A stretch of 64,000 nt of DNA from an uncultured Alphaproteobacteria bacterium. GTDB lineage: Bacteria > Pseudomonadota > Alphaproteobacteria > Thalassobaculales > Thalassobaculaceae. Of the stretch, positions 54,119 through 63,871 are shown piece by piece (within the stretch, counting starts at the first letter, position 1; each line of letters begins with the position of its first letter). Under the pieces are notes generated by a model. That model was given only the letters and a program-made list of their open reading frames with translations, had not been told where the DNA came from and made no database searches. The DNA is taken from assembly GCA_902589475.1 (NCBI GenBank), contig CACITD010000001.1, forward strand, positions 1-64,000, read 5' to 3'. Made by a program: the position numbers and the translations under genes.

Positions 54119-54754
54119 ATGTCTAGCAAATCAGACCCTCCAGATAATCTGCTTTGCAAAAAAACGCAAGCTGCGGAGAGCAATAAAAATGCTATTTTAG
54201 AAGTTTTAAAAAAAGAACTTTCCATAAATGCAACTGTATTAGAAATCGGGAGTGGTACTGGCCAACACGCAGCAACTTTTTGCACATGTCTCCCAACTAT
54301 TAACTGGATACCAAGTGATTTAAACAGAGGATCCTTTGAAAGTATAACTTCTTGGAAAAAAGTTGTTAGTGCCGAAAACATGGAACCTCCAAGATTAATA
54401 GATGCAGCATCACCAAACTGGAACATCGGCGATGTAAATCAAATTTCTGCTATTGTAGCCATCAATGTAATTCATATTTCTAGCTTTGATGTTACTTTGG
54501 GTATTTTGAAAGGTGCTAATAAATATTTAGACAAGGGGGGGATTTTATATTTTTATGGACCTTTTTTTCAGAATAATGTTGAAGCAAAGGAAAGTAATAA
54601 AATCTTCGATCAATACTTGCGAAATCAAAATGAGTATTGGGGCATTCGAACACTAGATGAGATAGAAAGTTTAGCCAAAGATCTCAGTTTGCATTTGGAT
54701 AAGATAATTCAAATGCCTAAAAATAATTTGTCAGTAATTTTCCAGAAAAATTAA
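54119..54754 (+). CDS. DUF938 SAM-dependent methyltransferase-like protein
   Basis: The 211-residue protein has a class I methyltransferase core: VLEIGSGTGQHAATF near residues 40-54, WIPSDLN near 63, IVAINVIHISSF near 115-126 and GGILYFYGPFF near 142. It matches DUF938, whose substrate is unknown. The start is 65 bases from that of TerB on the other strand, so the two share a promoter region. It is convergent with the aminotransferase gene. Confidence 0.88.
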   Translation: MSSKSDPPDNLLCKKTQAAESNKNAILEVLKKELSINATVLEIGSGTGQHAATFCTCLPTINWIPSDLNRGSFESITSWKKVVSAENMEPPRLIDAASPNWNIGDVNQISAIVAINVIHISSFDVTLGILKGANKYLDKGGILYFYGPFFQNNVEAKESNKIFDQYLRNQNEYWGIRTLDEIESLAKDLSLHLDKIIQMPKNNLSVIFQKN

Positions 54755-54777
54755 AAGAAAACTTTCACATGCAGTGA

Positions 54778-55959
54778 CTATGCAACAAGTTGCCTGATTT
54801 TTGATAGAAAGTGTTCCAACTCTTCTTCAGAGTTGTAATAGTGTATGCTGGCACGGACCACAGCTTCAATTCCTCTTTCCATGAAGCTAAGCCGTGAACC
54901 AGAGCCACTTGAGACAGAAACGTTTATCTTCCTCCGTGCCAGCTCTGATTTTATAGTCGCAGCATCCAGTGCTTCATGCCTGAACGTAACAATCCCACAT
55001 TTTAATCTACCTTGGTCAGTCACCTCTAGTTCAGGAATTTCCTGCAACCTCTCTCTTAATTTATCTGCCATTTTAAATATTCGATGCTGAATTTTAGGCA
55101 GACCAAAATCCATGGCATATTCTATTGCTCTTCCAAATGCGGCTTGGCCTGCAAAATATCGCTCCCAGTTTTCAAATTTCCTGGCATCTCGACGCAACAA
55201 ATATGTCTTTTCATCAAGTAAGTTTGCCGCAAACTGATCAATTAGTGGTGGTTCCAACCGCTCAATCCAATCTTGCTTTACATACAAAAAGCCAGTACCC
55301 CGCGGCCCTCTCAAGAATTTTCTGCCGGTTGCGGAAAGAAAATCACAGCCAATATCTGCAACATCAACGCTCATCTGCCCAACCGACTGACATGCATCCA
55401 ATAAATATGGCACACCATATTCATTCGCGATCGCGCCAATTTCACTTGCTGGGTTTACTAGACCTCCCCCTGTTGGAATATGGCTCATGGAAATTAATTT
55501 CGTTTTCTTGTTTATTAGCTTTCTAAGCTGATTTGTATCGGGTTCTCCATCATCGTTATTTTCCAGGATAACAAGTTCGGCGCCAGTTTGCTTTGCTCTA
55601 TGTAGGTAGGCTATTACATTGCTACCGTACTCTGACCTTACAGTAATAATCTGATCTCCGGCCCTGAGAGGAATTGAATAAAAAATCATATCCCATGCCC
55701 GGGTAGCATTTTCCACAAACGCAATTTCTTTTGGCTTCGCATTAATTAATTCAGCGACCCGCACGTAAAAATTCTCGAGCTCCATGCTCCGCGAAGCAGC
55801 GGTCTCATAACCACCCCTCATTTCCTCTTCTTGTAAAAACTCATAAAGATAGTCCGCTACAGGCGCAGCCATCAAAGATGAACCTGCGTTATTAAAGTGA
55901 GTGACGTACTCGCATCCTCGCGTTTCATTGCGCGCTCTTTGAATTTCTCTTTTATTCAT
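54778..55959 (-). CDS. Aminotransferase class V family protein
   Basis: The 393-residue PLP enzyme has the fold type I pattern: THFNNAGSSLMAAPV near the start, ENATRAWDMIF near 83, MSHIPTGGGLVNPASEI near 157, LLDACQSVGQM near 187 and the PLP-Lys region ATGRKFLRGPRGTGFLYV near 208-225. It resembles cysteine-desulfurase/isopenicillin-epimerase-like members. Whether it desulfurates or transaminates is not clear. It is 19 bases downstream of the MFS gene in the same direction. Confidence 0.88.
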   Translation of the reverse strand: MNKREIQRARNETRGCEYVTHFNNAGSSLMAAPVADYLYEFLQEEEMRGGYETAASRSMELENFYVRVAELINAKPKEIAFVENATRAWDMIFYSIPLRAGDQIITVRSEYGSNVIAYLHRAKQTGAELVILENNDDGEPDTNQLRKLINKKTKLISMSHIPTGGGLVNPASEIGAIANEYGVPYLLDACQSVGQMSVDVADIGCDFLSATGRKFLRGPRGTGFLYVKQDWIERLEPPLIDQFAANLLDEKTYLLRRDARKFENWERYFAGQAAFGRAIEYAMDFGLPKIQHRIFKMADKLRERLQEIPELEVTDQGRLKCGIVTFRHEALDAATIKSELARRKINVSVSSGSGSRLSFMERGIEAVVRASIHYYNSEEELEHFLSKIRQLVA

Positions 55960-55978
55960 TCATGTTCTCATTTTTTAT

Positions 55979-57169
55979 TTAGGAATTTCGCAAAACTGAT
56001 AAGAAGATACCTATTATAACTGCCGGCAAAGAGATAATTAAAAAAGCAAAGCCATAGCCTCCGACCCAATATCCCAAGCCGAACAGTAAAGGAAAGATGA
56101 TTTGGCCAATAGCACCAAAAGCTAAAACTCCACCTGTAATTCGCCCCGCTTCCCCAACCGGTGCAAGCCGAGCGACCTCAGCTAACAAAACTCCATGCCA
56201 CGAAAGAACAGAGAGACTTACACTGCAATTCACAAGCAAACAAGCCGTTCTGCTCCAATCCGCCTCTAAGGCCCCCATAAAACTTGTCGAACATGCCATA
56301 ACCAATGCCAATAATCCCATCAATAATCTTGGCTTAACCAATGTGCTTCCAATCCAACCCCAAAAGATCCGTCCCGGTATGGCAAGAACGGTGGCCATGC
56401 CTACAATTTTTCCGGCCTCTTCCAGACTATAGGCAAGGTCTTCGAATAGGTAAGTTATTGTGAAACCCATATATATCGACTGCATTCCAACAAAACTAAA
56501 AGCTACTAAGCCCAACACTCTCCTTTCACTATGGTTAAGCACATCGCAAAGGTTATCTTTAAAGTCTTTAAGTCTCGGGCGCGCAGTTTCCTCTCTATCT
56601 TTATCGAACCGTTCCCTGAGAGGTTGCAGTATTATAGCTATGAAAACACAGAGTGTAGCCATACCTATAAGCGCCCCGCGCCAACCATAAGTTACAGCTA
56701 TTGGCACAAGAAGAAGGCCAGAAATTACTACACCAGCTGGAACGCCCGTTTGCTTTATTGAAAAAACTAAAGGTGCCCATTTTGGAGGGGCGTACACGGC
56801 TAAAATTTGAGAACTTGCGGGCGTCGCAGCTGTTGATCCCAGGCTAATAAAAGATGCGGCTAATGTTAAAAACAAAAACGCGAGAACAGCGCTATCCGCA
56901 AACGGCACGAGCGCTAGGCCAAGCCCCATAAGAACGCATCCGAACTGGCTTGTTCGAAGTGCACCAAAGCGTCTTATGACGCCGCCACAACCTGCCATGC
57001 ATAGAAGAGAAATAAAGGCATAGAAAGCCGTGTATAACAGAACGAGTTCTGCATCGAAATGAAGTTCGCGTGCTACCGCAGGTATCAAGGATGGAATGCC
57101 CACTTTTGCTGTTGTCGCAACGGTCTGTTGAATTAGCATTGCTGTGATGGCTACGAATAATATCGGCAT
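55979..57169 (-). CDS. MFS transporter (second copy)
   Basis: The 396-residue protein has about twelve membrane segments, a GGVIRRFGALR loop after the second, and a polar central loop near 195-215 (DKDREETARPRLKDF). The ligand is unknown. Being cotranscribed with the class V aminotransferase, it may move its substrate or product. It starts 42 bases downstream of the S4 protein gene. Confidence 0.88.
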   Translation of the reverse strand: MPILFVAITAMLIQQTVATTAKVGIPSLIPAVARELHFDAELVLLYTAFYAFISLLCMAGCGGVIRRFGALRTSQFGCVLMGLGLALVPFADSAVLAFLFLTLAASFISLGSTAATPASSQILAVYAPPKWAPLVFSIKQTGVPAGVVISGLLLVPIAVTYGWRGALIGMATLCVFIAIILQPLRERFDKDREETARPRLKDFKDNLCDVLNHSERRVLGLVAFSFVGMQSIYMGFTITYLFEDLAYSLEEAGKIVGMATVLAIPGRIFWGWIGSTLVKPRLLMGLLALVMACSTSFMGALEADWSRTACLLVNCSVSLSVLSWHGVLLAEVARLAPVGEAGRITGGVLAFGAIGQIIFPLLFGLGYWVGGYGFAFLIISLPAVIIGIFLSVLRNS

Positions 57170-57211
57170 ATTAATTATCTCGAAGAATGAGACCTTTTGT
57201 TAATTATATAC

Positions 57212-57613
57212 TTATCCATTGCGCCCCATTAATTTATCGATAGCTCTTCTATCACTTTTGGTAGGTCGTCCTGCCCCGGGTTCTCTTTTAATCAAGTTGT
57301 TGCTAAAATTAACAGAGCTATTTTCAATGGCTCTTTGTTTTGTTGGAGGGGCCAAATCTTCAAACAGTAATTCAGCCTCCTTTGCTGGACCTCGACGATC
57401 CGCAAGAAACAGAACTTTAACGACTCGGATTACATGCCCTTGCGGAAAAGTGAGGATGTCGTTGGGCCGGACTAACTGGTTTGACTTAGTGACAACTCTT
57501 CCAGAAAGACGCAATTTTCCACTACCGAGTAATTTTGTAGCTAAACTCCGGCTCTTAAAAAATCTCCCGCACCAAAGCCACTTATCCAACCGTTGAGAAA
57601 CTTTATCAGTCAT
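57212..57613 (-). CDS. S4 domain RNA-binding protein (Hsp15-like)
   Basis: The 133-residue basic protein has a single S4 domain at its N-terminus: QRLDKWLWCGRFFKSRSLATKLLGSGKLRLSG-V-T-SN. The C-terminal tail is basic (GAGRPTKSDRRAID). Hsp15-type proteins bind stalled 50S-nascent chain complexes. Its start codon overlaps the helicase stop (ATGA), a coupling found widely in alphaproteobacteria. Confidence 0.93.
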   Translation of the reverse strand: MTDKVSQRLDKWLWCGRFFKSRSLATKLLGSGKLRLSGRVVTKSNQLVRPNDILTFPQGHVIRVVKVLFLADRRGPAKEAELLFEDLAPPTKQRAIENSSVNFSNNLIKREPGAGRPTKSDRRAIDKLMGRNG

Positions 57614-60168
57614 CCTGATTGCTCTAACCGAACGTTTTTTAAAACGGCAAATGGCGAGTTAGACTTTGCATTTTGCCCTTTTTCTTTTGGCGCTATTTGA
57701 TTTCGGTACGATTTCGTCTCGTCAACTTTTTTTGATCGATAGCTACCTTTTTTGCGCTTAGAATGTCTCCTTTGACTTTTACGTTTGAACATTCTTTTGC
57801 CAGGCACGGACTGTTCTTCAATATATCCAATCCCTCTAAGGATAAGCTTAGTTTCCTCATACCCTAACCCAAGGAGCGATAAAATTTTGTCCTCGATAAC
57901 GAAAGGTTGCACTTTGGATTGTTGTCTTAAAATAACAGCTACGCGTTCTAAAATGTCAGCTCTAACAGCTCGGTTCCCAAGCGGAACAAACCCTAGTGCT
58001 AAATAGTATTTATCCGATACAGCCGCTTTCTTCTCGACAGTGACCTGTCCGGGTAGAGGCAGATTTAAAGTGCTATTTGGGGAGTTATGTATCCGCCATA
58101 ATACGGATAAAAGTTCTATGGCTTTTGGTTTAAGTAATTCAGGGAAGTACAAGACCTCAGTTCCAAACCTTAGACCAAGTTTTGTTAAGCAGTTGCGATC
58201 CACCTGAGATACATTTTTTAGCAGATTTTTCACTTTATTCTGTAAAACCGTACCAAGATTTTCACTTATTTGAAAAAGAATGCCTCTCGCAGGACTGGCG
58301 ACATCTACTTTTTTTATTCGCACCAACGGATTTAGGAATTCCTTTATGTGGTGGTCCAGCCAAATTCTTAATCTTGAAATTATTAACTCTTCTTGCTGAG
58401 GTGATATTAAGTCAGATGCTCTTAGTAAAATTTTTGGCGATAGGGGAGTGTGGCCTAATGCTAGTTGAGCTATTAGATTCGATCTCCAAAAAATTGAGGC
58501 ACTAGTATCGATAGAGAATTTTTCGTCAATATCGTTATTAATATCCTGAGCACGCTTTTTTAACTCAGTTGGTAAGACGCGGCGAACTGCTGCTAACACC
58601 GGCTTGGGATCCGATCCCTTAATCAAATTCGGACTGAATGATAAACCATTTAAATTTCCAACTTTATAACCTTCTACAGACACCTCGCCCTTTGCCGAGA
58701 TTCCTGCTAATAGCTGATGACTATCTTGCATTTTCCTAACAAGAACAGACGCACGAAGGTCTACAAATCTTTGAGTTAACTTCTCATGCAAAGCGTCAGA
58801 TAATCTATCTTCCACTGCGCGGGTTTCCTCCTGCCAACGTAAGGGGTCCCTTGTCCAATTATTTCGATTGGATATGTATGTCCAATTTCTAACATGAGCA
58901 AGTCTGCTTGATAACGTATCTATATCGCCATCAGTGCGATTAAAGCGTTGTATTTGTTTTGCTACCCAATTCTCGGGTAGTTCACCGTCGTTGTCTAAGA
59001 GATGGTTAAAAACCTTTTCTAAAAAATAGCTATGCGACTCTGATAACGTCTTGCTAAAATCAGGTATCTGGCAGACATCCCACAATAATCTTACTGCCAG
59101 TTTATTCGACGCTCTTGACGCAATATTTTTATTTTTAGACAGGCCTACAAGATGAGTATGGTCAGCAGCATCACGTTTTTTGGTCATAAAAGAATATGGA
59201 GGGCTTAATTCCAAGGAATGGATCAACGCAGATAAACTTTCAAAGGATAGATCTGTATTTCGCCAGTATGCTCTCAGCTGAGGTTTGAAATTATGGTTTT
59301 CTATCGCTTCTACCACTGAATCATCTAGCATAGAGCAATCTGCTGTAACGCCGAAAGTTCCATCATTCATATGTCGACCAGCGCGACCGGCTATCTGAGC
59401 TAATTCCTGGGGAGATAGGTGCCTAGACCTTTTACCATCGAATTTTACGCGCTGAGCAAATGCAACGTGATTAATATTTAAATTCAGCCCCATTCCAATA
59501 GCGTCTGTGGCAACCAGATAGTCAACTTCCCCATTTTGATATATTTCGACCTGTGAGTTCCTGGTTCTTGGAGAAAGCGCTCCTAATACAACAACCGCTC
59601 CCCCTTTTTGTTTTCTGATTAAGTCAGCGAGCACGTAAACATCTTGAGCGGAAAATGCCACTATGGCTGTCTTTTTTGGTAATCGAGTAATCTTCTTTGA
59701 TCCAGAATATTTCAATTTAGATAAACGAGGACGATTAATATACCTAATGCCCGGCAAGACCTTTTTCAGAGTAGTTTCTACAGTTGATGCACCCAAAAAA
59801 ATTGTCTCTCGTGTTCCTCGCGCATTAAGTAACCTATCCGTAAACACATGCCCTCTTTCTTGATCAGAAATAAGCTGTATTTCATCGACCGCGAGAAACT
59901 CCGTAGATTTGTCGGTTGGCATGGATTCTACAGTGCACAAAAAATATCGTGCCTTCTTAGGAAGAATTTTCTCTTCGCCCGTGATCAAAGCTACCGCTTG
60001 TTTCCCTTTTTGCTCAACCACTCGATCGTAGTTTTCTCTGGCTAGCAATCTTAAAGGGAATCCAATGATACCCGACTGATAACTCAACATCCGTTCTATA
60101 GCGTAATGCGTTTTTCCTGTATTCGTGGGACCAAGAACGGCAGTTATTATTGGTGAAGCTGTATCCAC
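57610..60168 (-). CDS. SUV3-like DEAD/DEAH helicase
   Basis: The 852-residue protein starts with GTG. Walker A is GPTNTGKTHYA at residues 13-23, motif II DEIQLISD at 95-102, motif III GAST near 127 and motif VI QIAGRAGRHM near 263-272. This is the mitochondrial SUV3-type RNA helicase family common in alphaproteobacteria. A basic C-terminal tail (KRKSQRRHSKRKKGSYR) is seen near 795-815. A role in RNA turnover is inferred from SUV3. It is divergent from htpG and coupled to the S4 gene. Confidence 0.93.
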   Translation of the reverse strand: MDTASPIITAVLGPTNTGKTHYAIERMLSYQSGIIGFPLRLLARENYDRVVEQKGKQAVALITGEEKILPKKARYFLCTVESMPTDKSTEFLAVDEIQLISDQERGHVFTDRLLNARGTRETIFLGASTVETTLKKVLPGIRYINRPRLSKLKYSGSKKITRLPKKTAIVAFSAQDVYVLADLIRKQKGGAVVVLGALSPRTRNSQVEIYQNGEVDYLVATDAIGMGLNLNINHVAFAQRVKFDGKRSRHLSPQELAQIAGRAGRHMNDGTFGVTADCSMLDDSVVEAIENHNFKPQLRAYWRNTDLSFESLSALIHSLELSPPYSFMTKKRDAADHTHLVGLSKNKNIASRASNKLAVRLLWDVCQIPDFSKTLSESHSYFLEKVFNHLLDNDGELPENWVAKQIQRFNRTDGDIDTLSSRLAHVRNWTYISNRNNWTRDPLRWQEETRAVEDRLSDALHEKLTQRFVDLRASVLVRKMQDSHQLLAGISAKGEVSVEGYKVGNLNGLSFSPNLIKGSDPKPVLAAVRRVLPTELKKRAQDINNDIDEKFSIDTSASIFWRSNLIAQLALGHTPLSPKILLRASDLISPQQEELIISRLRIWLDHHIKEFLNPLVRIKKVDVASPARGILFQISENLGTVLQNKVKNLLKNVSQVDRNCLTKLGLRFGTEVLYFPELLKPKAIELLSVLWRIHNSPNSTLNLPLPGQVTVEKKAAVSDKYYLALGFVPLGNRAVRADILERVAVILRQQSKVQPFVIEDKILSLLGLGYEETKLILRGIGYIEEQSVPGKRMFKRKSQRRHSKRKKGSYRSKKVDETKSYRNQIAPKEKGQNAKSNSPFAVLKNVRLEQSG

Positions 60169-60327
60169 GATTTAAACCATCATTGCTTTGTTTTATTTAA
60201 CCACAAAAGAAAAACTTGCAATTTGACCCGAGATTGCACATATGACAACTGGCAAAATTTTTTTGTGGTTCCATGATACGCAAATTGTCAAAATAGTTCT
60301 ACCCAAGTTAGCTGGAGAAATTAAAAA

Positions 60328-62211
60328 ATGACGTCGACAAAACGTTCTTTTCAGGCGGAAGTTAGTAAACTTCTTAACATCGTTGCTCACTCACTATACA
60401 GCGAGCGCGAGGTCTTTCTGCGTGAGTTAATATCTAATGCGGCAGACGCATGCGATAAACTAAGGTATTTGGCTCTTACGGACGACACGTTGGTGTCTGG
60501 GGATACTAATTTTAATATAAAAATCAGTGTAAACCAGAAAGATAAAACGTTAATCATTTCCGACAATGGTATCGGGATGAACGAAAGCGAACTCGATGAG
60601 AACTTGGGAACAATAGCCCGTTCCGGAACTGGAGCATTTGTAGAAAGTTTATCTGGAGATGAATCAAAAGATGTTGGCTTAATAGGCCAATTCGGCGTTG
60701 GATTTTATTCTGCCTTTATGGTTGCGGAGAAAGTAGATGTAATCACAAGAAAAGCGGGGGAGAAAGATGCATGGAGATGGAGTTCTGATGGTTTGGGAGA
60801 ATATACAGTAGAAAAGGCTTCTAAAGAAGATCGCGGCTCGAGCATAACACTCTACTTAAAAAAGGATGCTAAAGAATTCCTCGAAGATTTGCGACTTAGG
60901 ACAATTGTTAAAGCGTATTCAGATCATATCTCCATTCCAATCGTACTTGTAAAAGATAAAGAGGAAGAAAGCCTCAATGAGGCCTCTGCTATTTGGACAC
61001 GGCAAAAGAAAGATATTACGCAGGATCAATATACTGAATTTTATCGCCACGTAAGTAGTGGTTATGATGAGCCATGGATGACTTCACATTGGCGGGCGGA
61101 AGGAAGGTTTGACTATAGTGCACTCTTATTTGTCCCGTCTAAAAGACCTTTCGACCTTTTTCATCCTGATAGAAAACACAGAGTTAAATTATATGTTAAA
61201 AAAGTGTTTATAACAGATGATTGTGAAGGGCTTGTGCCGGAATATCTAAGGTTCGTGAAAGGTATAATAGACTGCGAAGATCTTCCATTGAACGTTAGCC
61301 GGGAACTTTTGCAAAAGAACCAGATGCTGACCTCCATTAGTACTGCTGTTACTAAAAGAGTTCTTAATGAGTTAAAGAAGAAGGCTGAAAAAAAGCCCGA
61401 AGAATATGCGGAATTTTGGGAAAACTTTGGCGCCGTCCTAAAAGAAGGACTTTATGGAATTCCTAATGAACATAAAAATTCCCTTTTGGAATTAGTGAGG
61501 TTTAAGTCCTCAACGAGGGATGGCTTGGTTAGTTTGAAAGAGTATTTAGCAGGGATGAAAGACGGCCAAGAAAACATTTATTACATAACGGGCGAATCGC
61601 AAGAAGCTATAAAAAACTCGCCGCATCTTGAGGGCTTCGCTGCGAAAGGGATCGAAGTGTTATTACTCTCAGATCCAATTGACGACTTTTGGATTTCTAG
61701 CATGTTCGAGGGTTATGAGGATAAAAAATTCAGCTCGGTTACCAAAGGTTCCGCAGAACTAGAAAACATCGAAGATGCCAAAGACAAAAGTGCCAAAGAC
61801 AAAAAAGGCGAAAAGAAATCCAAGAAAACTGACGTTTCACTATTAATCGCCTCAATTAAACTTACACTGGGAGAATCAGTCAAAGACGTTAAAGAATCCA
61901 TACGCTTAACTGACTCGGCATGTTGCTTGGTAGCTGATGAGGGTGATATGGATATGAACTTGGAGCGCATATTACGTCAACACCAGCAAGTTGCGGATGC
62001 GGCTCCCCGCGTCCTTGAAATCAATCCAACACACCCGCTTATAAAGGGCTTAGTTAAGAAAGTTAAAGACGGGGAAACTGATCCGATACTAGAAGACGCA
62101 GCTTTACTTCTATTCGATCAGGCTAAGATTATGGACGGTGAACCCGTTAAAGATGTAAAGGCCTTTGCACAGCGAATGTCTAAAGTTATGGAATTAAGTC
62201 TTCAAGTATAA
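60328..62211 (+). CDS. htpG: Molecular chaperone HtpG (Hsp90)
   Basis: The 627-residue chaperone has the GHKL ATP site: HSLYSEREVFLRELISNAADAC near 17-38, DNGIGMNE near 79, GTIARSGT near 94 and GQFGVGFYSAFM near 115-126. Middle-domain IDCEDLPLNVSREL near 313-326 and a C-terminal dimerisation region follow. An acidic/lysine linker (KDKSAKDKKGEKKSKK) lies near 490-505. It folds and refolds client proteins in the cytoplasm. GGAGA before the ATG is the ribosome site. Its stop lies six bases from the convergent acyl-CoA ligase stop. Confidence 0.97.
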   Translation: MTSTKRSFQAEVSKLLNIVAHSLYSEREVFLRELISNAADACDKLRYLALTDDTLVSGDTNFNIKISVNQKDKTLIISDNGIGMNESELDENLGTIARSGTGAFVESLSGDESKDVGLIGQFGVGFYSAFMVAEKVDVITRKAGEKDAWRWSSDGLGEYTVEKASKEDRGSSITLYLKKDAKEFLEDLRLRTIVKAYSDHISIPIVLVKDKEEESLNEASAIWTRQKKDITQDQYTEFYRHVSSGYDEPWMTSHWRAEGRFDYSALLFVPSKRPFDLFHPDRKHRVKLYVKKVFITDDCEGLVPEYLRFVKGIIDCEDLPLNVSRELLQKNQMLTSISTAVTKRVLNELKKKAEKKPEEYAEFWENFGAVLKEGLYGIPNEHKNSLLELVRFKSSTRDGLVSLKEYLAGMKDGQENIYYITGESQEAIKNSPHLEGFAAKGIEVLLLSDPIDDFWISSMFEGYEDKKFSSVTKGSAELENIEDAKDKSAKDKKGEKKSKKTDVSLLIASIKLTLGESVKDVKESIRLTDSACCLVADEGDMDMNLERILRQHQQVADAAPRVLEINPTHPLIKGLVKKVKDGETDPILEDAALLLFDQAKIMDGEPVKDVKAFAQRMSKVMELSLQV

Positions 62212-62217
62212 ATTAGC

Positions 62218-63861
62218 TTATTCTTTCGACCTCCGTTTTAAATCACGGAGGTCGAAGGTGAGCTGGCCACTTACCGGATCATCAGTACCACTGACAATTA
62301 AGTGTTTCTGAATTTTCTGCGACCCAGTTTTTGGGAGCGAGCCCAGGAATTTGATCCAGCCTGGAGACTTGAAATACGATAATCTTTCGTTGACATAGGT
62401 AAACAACTTTTTAGCAAGATGTAGATCAGGTGTATTTCCGGGCTTTAAAACAATACAGGCCATAACCTCTTCTTCTCTTATCGCGTCAGCTACTGCAATT
62501 ACAGCGACCTGCTCTACTTCGCTGCATTCTTGAAGGACCCCTTCCACCTCAACCGCAGCTATGTTTTCGCCAGATCGCCTGATAATATTTTTTAGTCTAT
62601 CAACGAAATGCAACATCCCGTCCGTTGCTTGGTAAACGATATCGCCGGTATGAAACCAACCACCACGCCACGCTTCTTCTGTAGCTTCCACATCTTTTAG
62701 ATATCCCGAAAATGCTCCCAGTCGCGGGGTCTTACCCGAATATCGAACAACTAATTCGCCTTTTTTCTCTGGTGGTAACTTATTCCCGTTTTGATCATGC
62801 ACTTCTGCTTCTAAGCCCGGCTTTGATCGTCCTATTGCTCTGGTTCCCCTTTTTCTAGGTTCCGTATTTGCTGCTAATACTCGAACCATTTCAGTCATGC
62901 CCCAAATCTCTACAAGAGGAAAACCGAAGCGGTTTTCAAAAATCTCATGTAAACCTGGTTCAACTCCTGCTCCAAAGCCAAATTTGACAAAGTGACTTTT
63001 TTCAAAAGGGGTTTTTTGCTGATTTAGTAACATAGGTGCAACAACCCCTAGGTAGTGGATTATACTTGCTTTTGTCTCATTTACATCTTGCCACCAACTT
63101 TTTGGATGAAACCGATCAGGTTGTATTTGACAACCACCTGTAAGCATCATCGCCATAGTCGATACTGTTCCAGAATTTACATGGTATAGAGGTAAAGGAT
63201 TGAAAACACGTTCTTGGCCGTGGATTATCTCACAAAAGCCACCTAAACTTGCATACCACGCCCCTGACATAAGTTCGTATTGATGCGAGAGCATACATCC
63301 TTTTGGAGTCCCAGTTGTACCTGATGTATACAAGAGACTACTCTCTGTTGCTGGCTCGACTTCGCCATCCTTCGGAGGCTTTTTTGCCCGAGGGAATTCT
63401 CTCTTATTATCATCTAGACACCAAAGCGATATGGGATGTTGCAGGAGTTGAGTAGTCTGGTCTACTTTAGTTTTTTGCTGTTGAAGATAAATTAGGAGTT
63501 CGGCTTCTGAGTGTTGCAACACAAATGATAGCTCATTTACACTGTAATCTGGATTAATGGGAACGCACGATGCACCAATTTTATTGAGTGCAAGTCTAAA
63601 AATTATTTGCTCAGGCCGATTGTCCAGAGCGACTGCAACACGGTGTCCAAGACCGTATCCTGCTTGTCTTAAACTTTCCTCCAAAGCGTTAGTCTGCTCG
63701 AACGTATCTTGATAGTTTATTTCGAAGCCGTCGTTATAATAATTTCTCTCATTAGAAGACGGGACAGCAATGAAGGAGTTCTTAGAATATTTCTCTTTAG
63801 TTTTCTCAAACTCCCTGCCAATCGTAGAATTTAAAACATTTCGAACCAGGTCACTGACCAC
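62218..63861 (-). CDS. AMP-dependent acyl-CoA synthetase/ligase
   Basis: The chosen start is the GTG at 63861 (547 residues), preceded by AGGGG with a seven-base spacer and located just after the upstream stop. An in-frame GTG at 63903 would lie inside the upstream gene. The enzyme has the AMP-binding P-loop LLYTSGTTGTPKGCMLSHQY, WGMTEMVRVL as the A5 motif, WFHTGDIVYQATDGMLHFVDRLKNIIRRSGENIAAVEVE covering A7-A8, and a final GSQKIQK with the catalytic Lys. It activates a carboxylic acid to acyl-AMP and then CoA ester; chain length is not readable. Translational coupling with the upstream amidohydrolase is likely. Confidence 0.92.
   Translation of the reverse strand: MVSDLVRNVLNSTIGREFEKTKEKYSKNSFIAVPSSNERNYYNDGFEINYQDTFEQTNALEESLRQAGYGLGHRVAVALDNRPEQIIFRLALNKIGASCVPINPDYSVNELSFVLQHSEAELLIYLQQQKTKVDQTTQLLQHPISLWCLDDNKREFPRAKKPPKDGEVEPATESSLLYTSGTTGTPKGCMLSHQYELMSGAWYASLGGFCEIIHGQERVFNPLPLYHVNSGTVSTMAMMLTGGCQIQPDRFHPKSWWQDVNETKASIIHYLGVVAPMLLNQQKTPFEKSHFVKFGFGAGVEPGLHEIFENRFGFPLVEIWGMTEMVRVLAANTEPRKRGTRAIGRSKPGLEAEVHDQNGNKLPPEKKGELVVRYSGKTPRLGAFSGYLKDVEATEEAWRGGWFHTGDIVYQATDGMLHFVDRLKNIIRRSGENIAAVEVEGVLQECSEVEQVAVIAVADAIREEEVMACIVLKPGNTPDLHLAKKLFTYVNERLSYFKSPGWIKFLGSLPKTGSQKIQKHLIVSGTDDPVSGQLTFDLRDLKRRSKE
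62225..62256. terminator. Bidirectional-type hairpin between convergent htpG and ligase genes
   Basis: An 11-base perfect inverted repeat, TTCGACCTCCG (62225-62235) and CGGAGGTCGAA (62246-62256), encloses a 10-base AT-rich loop. It starts 13 bases after the htpG stop and lies within the last codons of the ligase. Neither side has a good T-run, so it may terminate weakly or protect both mRNA ends. Confidence 0.45.
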
Positions 63862-63871
63862 AAAATAACCC

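Noticed and set aside
53589-54119. Longer TerB start at the TTG at 54119
   Set aside because: It would overlap the DUF938 start codon and lacks a ribosome site, while the ATG at 54053 has AAAGGA.
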